From the NCBI GenBank assembly GCA_945901795.1, contig CAMDLP010000010.1:1-64000 (forward strand): 64,000 nt of DNA, in the 5' to 3' direction. Both the position numbers and the translations under genes were made by a program. The stretch is from Akkermansia muciniphila. GTDB lineage: Bacteria > Verrucomicrobiota > Verrucomicrobiia > Verrucomicrobiales > Akkermansiaceae. Shown one piece after another: positions 1-7,620 of the stretch. The notes beneath the pieces were generated by a model. That model was not told the DNA's origin, ran no database searches, and saw only the letters and a program-made list of their open reading frames with translations. The stretch's first letter is position 1. Every line of letters starts with the position of its first letter.

Positions 1-135
1 GCATCTTCCCCGGCCCCATATCATCCATCCATATCCAGAACAAAGATTCCGCGCCCGACTCAAGGCAGGAGCCGTATGAGGTAATTCTTCACGTACGGAT
101 CTGCGCGGGGGGCCGTCGGCAACGGCGGTCCCTAC
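1..135 (+). mobile_element. 3' end of a group II intron (domain V and VI-like); intron body and RT would lie upstream of the window
   Basis: AGGAGCCGTATGAGGTAATTCTTCACGTACGGATCT at 67-102 matches the domain V pattern (CCGTA/TACGG lower helix, 2-nt CG bulge, small upper hairpin), followed by a G-rich domain VI-like hairpin GGGGGGCCGTCGGCAACGGCGGTCCCTAC. Confidence 0.65.
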
Positions 136-140
136 CGCAA

Positions 141-239
141 TCCCAAATAACAGACATTCGCACAGTCGTCGGACTGTTTGAGCGGCACGTAATGTGAGGG
201 GGAGGATCATTGGAAGAGGAGGAGAAGTGATCATCGAAC
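141..239. repeat. 99-bp direct repeat, copy 1
   Basis: TCCCAAATAACAGACATTCGCACAGTCG...GTGATCATCGAAC identical to 255-353. Confidence 0.95.
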
Positions 240-254
240 CTCCTCCGGGGTCAG

Positions 255-353
255 TCCCAAATAACAGACATTCGCACAGTCGTCGGACTGTTTGAGCGGC
301 ACGTAATGTGAGGGGGAGGATCATTGGAAGAGGAGGAGAAGTGATCATCGAAC
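255..353. repeat. 99-bp direct repeat, copy 2
   Basis: identical to 141-239; period 114 bp. Confidence 0.95.
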
Positions 354-385
354 ATCGAACTTTGAACATCGAAGGGAAGAACGGT

Positions 386-491
386 GGATTGACGATTGAT
401 GATTGTTGATTTTGGATTTTTGAATGGAAGAGGAAGAGATGCCGTGTGGTAGATCAAAAATCAACAATCGGAGTTCATCAATCGTCAATCC
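386..491. repeat. long imperfect inverted repeat (hairpin element)
   Basis: GGATTGACGATTGATGA (386-402) and TCATCAATCGTCAATCC (475-491) are perfect inverse complements; further inner homology GATTGTTGATTTT. Confidence 0.85.
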
Positions 492-511
492 GTGTCTGAC
501 TTGGCCACCCG

Positions 512-929
512 TTACAGCTCCAGCTTGGCGAGCAGGCCGGGTTTGCCGCGGAGGGCGCCGCGGGCGGTGCCTTTGAGTTCCTTCATGAAGGTTTTGAGGG
601 CGGCGTAGGTGGCGTCGCGCTCGGCGGTGTCTTCGATGGCGTCGCGCTCGGCGGTGTCCTGATCGCCGCCGGTGCCGGTGAGGTCGTCGAGGTTGTCAAG
701 CAGGGTAGCCATGGGCTTCGAGGATGGGGCGGATTTGCTCGTCGTCGGAGGCGACTTTGAGGAACTTTTTGGCTGCGGCGATGTAGGCACCGATGATTTT
801 GTCTTGGGCGCTGCGAGATTGCTTGGGCTTGGGCTCGGAGGTGGCGGGAACGGTAGGTGGGGAGGTCTCGGACCTGATGGCTTTTTGTTGGACTATCAGG
901 AGGCTGTTGGGAATGACGGCGGTTGCCAA
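512..929 (-). pseudogene. frameshifted small hypothetical protein gene
   Basis: ORF 696..929 ends ...ILEAHGYPA and ORF 512..790 continues in another frame with TLLDNLDDLTGTGGDQDTAERDA...LKTFMKELKGTARGALRGKPGLLAKLEL. Confidence 0.55.
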
Positions 930-977
930 GCAGGAAATGCGGCAAAGTTAGGCGGGGGGGCAAGCTTTGGGGTTTTT

Positions 978-1083
978 AACCGCGAATGAACGCGAATGAA
1001 GAAATTTTCGGGATAAGTATAAAAATCCTGATTCTGAGAATGAAGTTCTGAAAATTCGTGTTCATTCGTGTTCATTCGCGGTT
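978..1083. repeat. inverted repeat element
   Basis: AACCGCGAATGAACGCGAATGAA at the left pairs with TTCATTCGTGTTCATTCGCGGTT at the right. Confidence 0.8.
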
Positions 1084-1250
1084 CAGCTCATAGGGAATCC
1101 ACATTGATTTTAAGTGAGATGAAATCGGCGGAGCTTTGGGGGTGCGTGGCACTCCGGCGGGTTTGTGACAGAAGTCACTAAATCACCTCATTTGGATCGG
1201 GTCTGCGAGCAAGTTCAATTCCCTGAATTCCCAAAAAAAGAATTTATATG

Positions 1251-1314
1251 AGGAAGGCAGGAAAGCAGGAACAGAGATTGCTGATGATCTTTTTCCTATC
1301 TTCCTGCTTTCCTT
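1251..1314. repeat. inverted repeat element
   Basis: AGGAAGGCAGGAAAGCAGGAA versus TTCCTATCTTCCTGCTTTCCTT. Confidence 0.75.
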
Positions 1315-1416
1315 ATTCAAACCATCGGGCGCTTGTTGCAGGTCCTGTCCGAAGGAATCAGACTTGCTCGGTGTGGCACTGAATTGAGGTCGTTTGCTGA
1401 GTTCTGTTGTGAAGGA

Positions 1417-1647
1417 CTCCGGTGGGGGAGTTTAGCGCTCCGGCGGGGGAGTTGAGCAGTCCGTCGAGGTTGTCAGGCACTCCGGCAGGGATGTTTAGGA
1501 CTTTTGGGGGGGTGCTGGGCGCTGCGGGCGGCTTGCAGAGCATTCCGGAGGGGGTGTCGGGGACTCTGGCGGACTTGTGAAGTGCTCCGGTCGGGAAGTC
1601 GGGAGGTCCGGCGGGCTTGCGGGCTTGCGGGTTTGCGGGTTTGCGGG
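1417..1647. repeat. degenerate 21-bp tandem array, about 11 units
   Basis: successive 21-mers: ctccggtgggggagtttagcg / ctccggcgggggagttgagca / gtccgtcgaggttgtcaggca / ctccggcagggatgtttagga / ... / gtccggcgggcttgcgggctt. Confidence 0.85.
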
Positions 1648-1751
1648 GCGCTCCGGGGAGAATCCGGTCCGGACTTCATTCAATTTGCCCCGGGTGCGAG
1701 ATTTTCCCTTGCCCCCGTCCCCCGGAGCCCCTACCCAAGTGGCTACCAACC

Positions 1752-2027
1752 ATGGGACAACAATCTAAAAAGATCATCAAACGCCGTCGCCGCGCCGATT
1801 ACTTGAAGCGCAAGGCAGCACAGGCGAAACTCGGCGGCCTCGTGAAGAAGCCAGCCGTCAAGAAGTCCGAAGTGGCGAAAAAAGCTCCTGCAAAGAAGGC
1901 TGCCGCGAAAAAGGCACCTGCGAAGAAGGTTGCCAAGAAAGTCGCCGAGGCGACTGCGGTTGAGGCCGTTGCTCCGGAAGCCATCGAGACCGCCGCTGTC
2001 GAAACGACGGAATCCGCGGAGGCCTGA
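1752..2027 (+). CDS. Lys/Ala-rich basic small protein (histone H1-like tail)
   Basis: MGQQSKKIIKRRRRADYLKRKAAQAKLGG... with AKKAPAKKAAAKKAPAKKVAKK repeats; ATG at 1752 rather than the longer ORF. Confidence 0.75.
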   Translation: MGQQSKKIIKRRRRADYLKRKAAQAKLGGLVKKPAVKKSEVAKKAPAKKAAAKKAPAKKVAKKVAEATAVEAVAPEAIETAAVETTESAEA

Positions 2028-2130
2028 GCTTCCCCGATTCACCATCCACTGAATTTCCCACGAGTCGCTCCGCAAGGAGCGGCTCGTTTGCGTTCGGGCC
2101 TTCCGCGATTCACTGCGGCGGGGAGGCTTT

Positions 2131-3009
2131 TCAGTGCTGGTTCGGACCGCACGACAGGAGCACGGACCCCTCATCGGTGTGGACATGCACGGCGCTGGGG
2201 ATTTCCTCTCCGGCGATGAAACCGGGAATCTCGCCCGGCTCTACCAGCATCAGCGCGGTGGACCAGATTTCCGCGAGCGTGGCGGTGGGCGCGGTCACCC
2301 AGACCCGGCGGCAGGGCGTGGCAGGCATCGCGGTTTCTCCGCCGGGATGGATGATGTGGCTGCCCTGGATGGCGGTGCCCGAGGCGCTGAGCGATTGGTT
2401 GGAAAGGGCGATGCGGGCGGATTCGCGGTCGCCGGTTAGTTCGACCGGCCACGCTTGCGGACCGAAGGCGAGCATTGAGCTGGCGCCCGCCGTTAGGAGT
2501 CCGCCTTCCGCGCCCCATTCGGTGAGAAGTCGGTGGAGTTGGTCGAGCGCGAAGCCCTTACCGATGCCGCCGAGGTCGATCTCGCGGCCGGGCGCGCCGC
2601 AGGTGACGGCGGGGACGTCCGGATGGATCGTGAGCTGCCCGACGAGCGGCGGGATGGGCCCGGGGTCGCCGGATTTCCGGTGCTCGATGCGGCTGCCGAG
2701 CGTGATGTCAAACAGGCCGCCGGTGCGGGCGTAGGCGTCGAGCGCGGCTAACAAACACTGGTGGGTGAGCTCGTTGATGTAGAGCGTCTCGCCGGCCTGC
2801 AGGCGGTTGATGCGCGAGACGTCGCTGTCCTCGATGAAGCGGCTGAGGCGGGCTTCGAGGAAGTCGAGGTGGTCGCAGCACTCCCGGGCCATGTCCCGTG
2901 CGGTGGACTCGTCGGCTTCGCAAATCCGCAGGTAAAAAGTCGTGTTCATCGCCTCGTGGGTGAACAGGCGGGCTGTTGGAAAAAGCGTCATTTCCCGGTT
3001 AGCATCCAT
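2131..3009 (-). CDS. apbE: FAD:protein FMN transferase (ApbE family)
   Basis: MNTTFYLRI...FLEARLSRFIEDSDVSRIN...GLFDITLG...EIDLGGIGKGFALD. Confidence 0.85.
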   Translation of the reverse strand: MDANREMTLFPTARLFTHEAMNTTFYLRICEADESTARDMARECCDHLDFLEARLSRFIEDSDVSRINRLQAGETLYINELTHQCLLAALDAYARTGGLFDITLGSRIEHRKSGDPGPIPPLVGQLTIHPDVPAVTCGAPGREIDLGGIGKGFALDQLHRLLTEWGAEGGLLTAGASSMLAFGPQAWPVELTGDRESARIALSNQSLSASGTAIQGSHIIHPGGETAMPATPCRRVWVTAPTATLAEIWSTALMLVEPGEIPGFIAGEEIPSAVHVHTDEGSVLLSCGPNQH

Positions 3010-4478
3010 TGGTTCCAGATGTCGTTTCTCACGAACAGGATCACCGGCACCTCCGCGCGCAGGCCGCGGGGCAGGAGCGTGTGGGATTGCCGGAGCTGGT
3101 TCGCGACGGTCTCCGCGGTTTCCGGCATGGCGAAGACGAGCGGCATGGACGCGAGATCGTCCGGCGGCAGCGGCCAGTAACCGATTTTCTCAAACGAGCG
3201 CAGATACCACGGCAGCGGCCAGTAATCGGTGCCGATGACCGCCACCGGCTCCAGCGAGTTTCCGGGCGCGGAGTGGCGGAGTTTTTCGAGCCACGGCGCG
3301 AGCGTCTCGATCTCGGCGCGGGTCGGGACGTAGGCGAGGGGATTGCGCGCGTCCGAGGCGAGGCGGCCGCTGGCGCGTCTCGCCTGGGTGAACTGGGTGA
3401 CAAGGCAGGTGCCGGCTAGCAGGCAGAGCGCGGTTTTCAGCCAAAGCCGTCTTCCGGAAAATCCCGCGACGCTGAAGCCGGCGAGCAGGCAGACGTGCGC
3501 CCACGGCAGACAGGCGAGCCACGGCGTTTTGTAGGCGATGAGGCTGTAAATCACGAAATGCCCGGCTGCGGCATAGGCGATGAAGCGGACGACGGGGCGG
3601 CGGAAGCCTAAGGCGAAACCTAGCAGCGCGAGCACCGCCGCTGGCGTGCCGAACCACCAGACGCCGCCGGATTTCCCGGGTAGCGCGAGCAGGTTGAAAT
3701 AGTAGCCGAAGGGTTTGTCGTGCCCGGCCACGGTTTCATAAACGAAGAAGGTGCGGACCGCGTCGATCGCGCCACGCGGCAGGCGGAAGGCGTCGGTGTA
3801 GAAATATCCCGCGACCAGCGCGGCGGTTAGCAGCGAGGTGGCGACGGGGACGCGGTATTCCCGCCATGCGGAAATCCACCACGCGCGGTCGAGCTGCTTG
3901 TGGTTTTCGAGAGCGACCATCACCGCAGCGCCCGTCCATGCGATCATGCTGATGGCGAAGCTCTCCTTGGTGGCGAACATCAGGCCGATCAGCAATCCCG
4001 GGATTCCCCAGCGCGGCGCGCGGGTCAGCGAGACCATGGCCAGCATCCCGAACAGCACCAGCAGCGACTCGTGGATGAACATCCGGCTGTAGTAAACGAG
4101 CAGCGGCGAAGTCGCTAGAAACGCCGCGGCGAGCAGCATCGGGCCGTCGCCGAAACGCCTGCGCCACAGCAGTGGGACGAGTAGCAGCAGGACGCCCGCG
4201 CTCGCGGTGAGCAGGCGCGGGGTGGTCTTGGTCATTTCCTGCCAAGAGGTCTCGCCGCGGATCTGGCAGAGCGACATCGTCAGGCGGCTCAAGGTCGGGC
4301 CGTGGTAGTGGAGCGGGTCGAAGCGGTAGTCCCCGGACTCCATGCGGGCGGCGGTGAGCCGCGCGCCGGTTGCTTCATCCGCGTGGAACGGGCGCTTTGA
4401 AAGCTCGTCGAAGCGAAGGAAGGTCCCGGTGAAAAGCACCGCGATCCAGCAGGCGATGATGGCCGCATGTTTCATCAA
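2988..4478 (-). CDS. TIGR03663-like membrane glycosyltransferase (GT39/PMT-type)
   Basis: HADEATGARLTAARMESGDYRFDPLHYHGPTLSRL plus many TM helices. Confidence 0.8.
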   Translation of the reverse strand: MMKHAAIIACWIAVLFTGTFLRFDELSKRPFHADEATGARLTAARMESGDYRFDPLHYHGPTLSRLTMSLCQIRGETSWQEMTKTTPRLLTASAGVLLLLVPLLWRRRFGDGPMLLAAAFLATSPLLVYYSRMFIHESLLVLFGMLAMVSLTRAPRWGIPGLLIGLMFATKESFAISMIAWTGAAVMVALENHKQLDRAWWISAWREYRVPVATSLLTAALVAGYFYTDAFRLPRGAIDAVRTFFVYETVAGHDKPFGYYFNLLALPGKSGGVWWFGTPAAVLALLGFALGFRRPVVRFIAYAAAGHFVIYSLIAYKTPWLACLPWAHVCLLAGFSVAGFSGRRLWLKTALCLLAGTCLVTQFTQARRASGRLASDARNPLAYVPTRAEIETLAPWLEKLRHSAPGNSLEPVAVIGTDYWPLPWYLRSFEKIGYWPLPPDDLASMPLVFAMPETAETVANQLRQSHTLLPRGLRAEVPVILFVRNDIWNQWMLTGK

Positions 4479-4539
4479 AGGGCTGGATACGATGAAAGAA
4501 ATGATTGGCCCGCAATGTTAAATTGGTGCATTCACACCC

Positions 4540-5271
4540 ATGCCCGCACGGCCTCACGAAATCCTGCTAGTCACACCGGTCTGGAACGACTCGGCGCGGC
4601 TGGCGGGCTTCGGCATGGAGCTGGCGACGGCGCTGGCGGATTCCCCGCTCGCGATCCACTGGATCATCGCCGACGACGGTTCGGCCGCGCACGACCACGC
4701 GCCGCTGCGTGAGCTCAAGGACACCTTCGGGGAGATTTTCCCCCGCGTGCATCTCCATCTCGCCGAGCGGCATTACGGCAAGGGCGCGGTCGTCCGGGAG
4801 GCATGGGCACTGCGGCCGGATGCCGCATGGCTCGCCTTCGTGGACGCCGATGGCAGCGTCACTCCGGGCGAAATGTTGCGGCTCATCCATGCCGCGGTGG
4901 ATTCGGAAATGTCGGTTTTGGGAATCCGCAAGCGCACGGCCACCACCGAGTTCGTCGAAAGCCCGTGGCGCGGAATTTTCCACCGTGGCTTCCTGCTAGC
5001 CGCGCACGTGATCCTCGATCTCCGGTGCGAGGACCCGCAGTGCGGTGCCAAGGTCCTGCACGGCGGCCAATACCGGCGGATCGCCGACGGGCTGTTTGAA
5101 AACGGCTTCGCCTTCGACTCCGAGCTACTCTGCGCCCTCAAGCGCGATGGCTCGAAGTGGTCGGAAATCCCCGTGAACTGGATCGAGAAACCCGGCGGCA
5201 AGGTCAGGCCCCTGTGCGACGCGTGGGGGATGTTCAAGGCGCTGCTCCGCATCCGCAAGCGGCGGAAGTAG
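4540..5271 (+). CDS. glycosyltransferase family 2 (dolichyl-phosphate glucosyltransferase-like)
   Basis: LLVTPVWNDSARL...IIADDGSA...GKGAVVREAW...FVDADGS...CEDPQCGAKVL. Confidence 0.85.
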   Translation: MPARPHEILLVTPVWNDSARLAGFGMELATALADSPLAIHWIIADDGSAAHDHAPLRELKDTFGEIFPRVHLHLAERHYGKGAVVREAWALRPDAAWLAFVDADGSVTPGEMLRLIHAAVDSEMSVLGIRKRTATTEFVESPWRGIFHRGFLLAAHVILDLRCEDPQCGAKVLHGGQYRRIADGLFENGFAFDSELLCALKRDGSKWSEIPVNWIEKPGGKVRPLCDAWGMFKALLRIRKRRK

Positions 5272-5286
5272 CCGCTGCGTATTCAA

Positions 5287-5351
5287 GGGGAGCACATGCG
5301 CCCTCGCATGTCGTTTTCGACGCCCTCGTCGAAAACCTCTGCCTATCTCCC
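5287..5351 (+). repeat. two-hairpin palindromic element, copy A
   Basis: GGGAG - ACATGCG(CCCT)CGCATGT - GTTTTCGACG(CCCT)CGTCGAAAAC - CTCCC. Confidence 0.9.
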
Positions 5352-5424
5352 GCGACGTGCGTAGGTTGCTAGATTTTCGGGATTTGGACGCAGTTCGGCG
5401 GATGAATCACAAAGCTCCTGTGAT

Positions 5425-5484
5425 GGGAGACGCAAGTCTTTGGCGAGGGCGCCAAAGACAACACGCGAGGGCGCGTGTGCTCCC
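5425..5484 (-). repeat. two-hairpin palindromic element, copy B (inverted)
   Basis: reverse complement reads GGGAG-C-ACACGCG(CCCT)CGCGTGT-T-GTCTTTGGCG(CCCT)CGCCAAAGAC-...-CTCCC. Confidence 0.9.
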
Positions 5485-5517
5485 AAAGAGTTTCACGCGC
5501 GGAAGCAGCCTGATAGA

Positions 5518-6783
5518 TCACGCCTTGCCCGGCACTGGTGGAACTTCCTCGGGTGCCTTGACGTCACCCTTCTCGAAGTCGATGGCCGCTGGCGCGCAGA
5601 GCTGGTTGTAGAATGGCGACTTGTCATTTTCCACTAGATCGCTCCAACGGACGATCTCGCCGGTGTAGGCGGAAATCCGGCCCATGATCGCCACCAAGGT
5701 GGACTCGGCGATGCTCTTCGCGTCGTTGAGCGGCTTGCCGGTGATGACGCTACGGATCATGTCCACGTGCTCCTGGACCATGCCGTTCTCCGAATCCATC
5801 TTGAACTCGGCCACTTTCACATCCTTGCCCTTCAATTTTCCACCGCCATAGCAAACGCCTTCAGTGCCGGTGAACAACTCGCCGACCCGGCCGTAAGCGC
5901 CGGTGATCTGGCGGCATTGGCTGTGGATGTGGACGTCGTCACCGAAGTCGTAATCCACGCTGAAGAAGTCAAACATGTTGCCCGTCTGGCGGCGTGCCCG
6001 GCCGCCGAAGCCGACTGCGGTCACTGGCAGACGGCCGAGAAACCAGATGGCGACATCAAGATTGTGGACGTGTTGCTCGACGATGTGGTCGCCGGACATT
6101 TCGGTGAAATTGAGCCAGTTACGCGCCAGGTAGGAGGCATCGGACTCGCCCTCGTTGCGGCGCTTGGTCCATGGCACGGTACCGTTCCACTGGACCACTC
6201 CGCCCTTGATCTGGCCGATGGCGCCGGCATCGATGAGCGCCTTGTTCCGCAGGTAGTCGGCCATGTGGCGGCGCTGGGTGCCGGCCACGACCGCTAGCCC
6301 TTTGGCCTTGGCCTTTTCACCGGTGGCGATGACTGAGCGGGCACCCGCCGCATCGACGGCCACGGGTTTTTCGATGAAACAATGTTTGCCCGCCTCGACC
6401 GCCGCAGCGAAATGCACCGGCCGGAATGCGGGCGGGGTGGCCATGAGGACGTAGTCGCAACCGCTGGCGATGACCTTGTGATAGCTGTCAAAACCGCCGA
6501 AGCAGCGCTCCGCAGCGACCGCGTATTTCTGCCCGGCGGTTTCGGCCTTGTCCTTGAAAGCGTCGCCCGTCGCGGTCACCTCGACCTCGATGCCGAGGAT
6601 CTTGCAGGCCGCGGTGAAATCTGCGAGCGCGCCATTGCCGCGCCCGCCGCAACCGATAAGACCTACCTTCACCTTTTTGGTGCTCGCGGGAAGGTTGACG
6701 GCAAAAACGGAACTGGCAGCTAGGCCGGCGCCAAGCAGGGTGGTGTTTCCAAGAAAGGAGCGGCGGTTCAGAGTCGGAGTCAT
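5518..6783 (-). CDS. Gfo/Idh/MocA family oxidoreductase with Tat signal
   Basis: MTPTLNRRSFLGNTTLLGAGLAASS; VGLIGCGGRGNGAL; FIEKPVAVDAAG; HIVEQHVHNLD. Confidence 0.9.
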   Translation of the reverse strand: MTPTLNRRSFLGNTTLLGAGLAASSVFAVNLPASTKKVKVGLIGCGGRGNGALADFTAACKILGIEVEVTATGDAFKDKAETAGQKYAVAAERCFGGFDSYHKVIASGCDYVLMATPPAFRPVHFAAAVEAGKHCFIEKPVAVDAAGARSVIATGEKAKAKGLAVVAGTQRRHMADYLRNKALIDAGAIGQIKGGVVQWNGTVPWTKRRNEGESDASYLARNWLNFTEMSGDHIVEQHVHNLDVAIWFLGRLPVTAVGFGGRARRQTGNMFDFFSVDYDFGDDVHIHSQCRQITGAYGRVGELFTGTEGVCYGGGKLKGKDVKVAEFKMDSENGMVQEHVDMIRSVITGKPLNDAKSIAESTLVAIMGRISAYTGEIVRWSDLVENDKSPFYNQLCAPAAIDFEKGDVKAPEEVPPVPGKA

Positions 6784-6959
6784 GGTGGATGGGGTTGGAT
6801 TGTTGATGGCGGAGTGACGACTCCGGGTGGGTTTACGGCGAGACCTTCGCCAAACTTTCGTGAAAAATTGGAGATGCCCTTCCGGCTTTCCGCCGGTAGG
6901 ACGGATCCCGGCCGGTCCGCCCACTTCTCCGCCCGCATGGGCGGGGCGGGGCTTCAAAA

Positions 6960-7016
6960 GTAGTCGTGGACTTCAGTCCGCAGGAGATTGAAGAACGGAG
7001 TGAAGTCCTGGACTAC
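6960..7016. repeat. REP/BIME-like inverted pair starting with GTAG
   Basis: GTAGTCGTGGACTTCAGTCCGC ... inverse GTAGTCCAGGACTTCACTCCG. Confidence 0.75.
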
Positions 7017-7614
7017 TGTTTGCGAGGCCGCGTCCGGCCAGCAGTTTATCCACGTATTTCGCGAGCATGTCGGTTTCCAGATTCATCGGCTGGCCGATTT
7101 TCGCACGGTGGAGCTGGGTTTGCTCCCAGGTGTGCGGGGTGATCCAGAAGACCGCGCCGTCGGGCGCAAGTTCGGCGATGGTTAGGGAAATGCCGTCGAC
7201 GGTGAGCGAGCCTTTGTCGATGCAGAGGCGGTGGATTTCCGGCGGCAGGGAAACGCCGACGATGTGGTCCTGGCCGCTGGCTTCGAGGCGGGTGATTTTC
7301 CCGGTGCCGTCCACGTGGCCCTGGACGAAATGGCCGCCGAAGCGGTCGCCGACCATCACCGCGCGTTCGAGGTTCACGATTGATCCGGCGGCGAGCCCGC
7401 CGAGCGAGGTAACGCGCAGGGTCTGGGCGAGCAGGTCGAAGGAAACGCCGGCGGGAGTGAGGTCGGCGACGGTGAGGCAGCAGCCGTTGATGGCCACCGA
7501 GTCGCCGAGCGCGAGCTCGGCTGCGAAGGGGATATCGAGGGTGAGCCGCGCTTGTTCGCCTTTGGATTCAAGGCTGAGCACGGTGCCGATGGCTTCGACA
7601 AGTCCGGTGAACAT
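6973..7614 (-). CDS. ribE: riboflavin synthase alpha chain
   Basis: MFTGLVEAIGTV...GDSVAINGCCLTV...GGHFVQGHVDGTG...TVDGISLTI. Confidence 0.93.
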   Translation of the reverse strand: MFTGLVEAIGTVLSLESKGEQARLTLDIPFAAELALGDSVAINGCCLTVADLTPAGVSFDLLAQTLRVTSLGGLAAGSIVNLERAVMVGDRFGGHFVQGHVDGTGKITRLEASGQDHIVGVSLPPEIHRLCIDKGSLTVDGISLTIAELAPDGAVFWITPHTWEQTQLHRAKIGQPMNLETDMLAKYVDKLLAGRGLANSSPGLHSVLQSPAD

Positions 7615-7620
7615 GGAATT

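Noticed and set aside
141-353. CRISPR array
   Set aside because: Only two 99-bp repeats with a 15-bp spacer; no cas genes; wrong geometry.
1417-1650. CRISPR-like or VNTR regulatory array
   Set aside because: Head-to-tail 21-bp units without spacers; a degenerate minisatellite is the simpler description.
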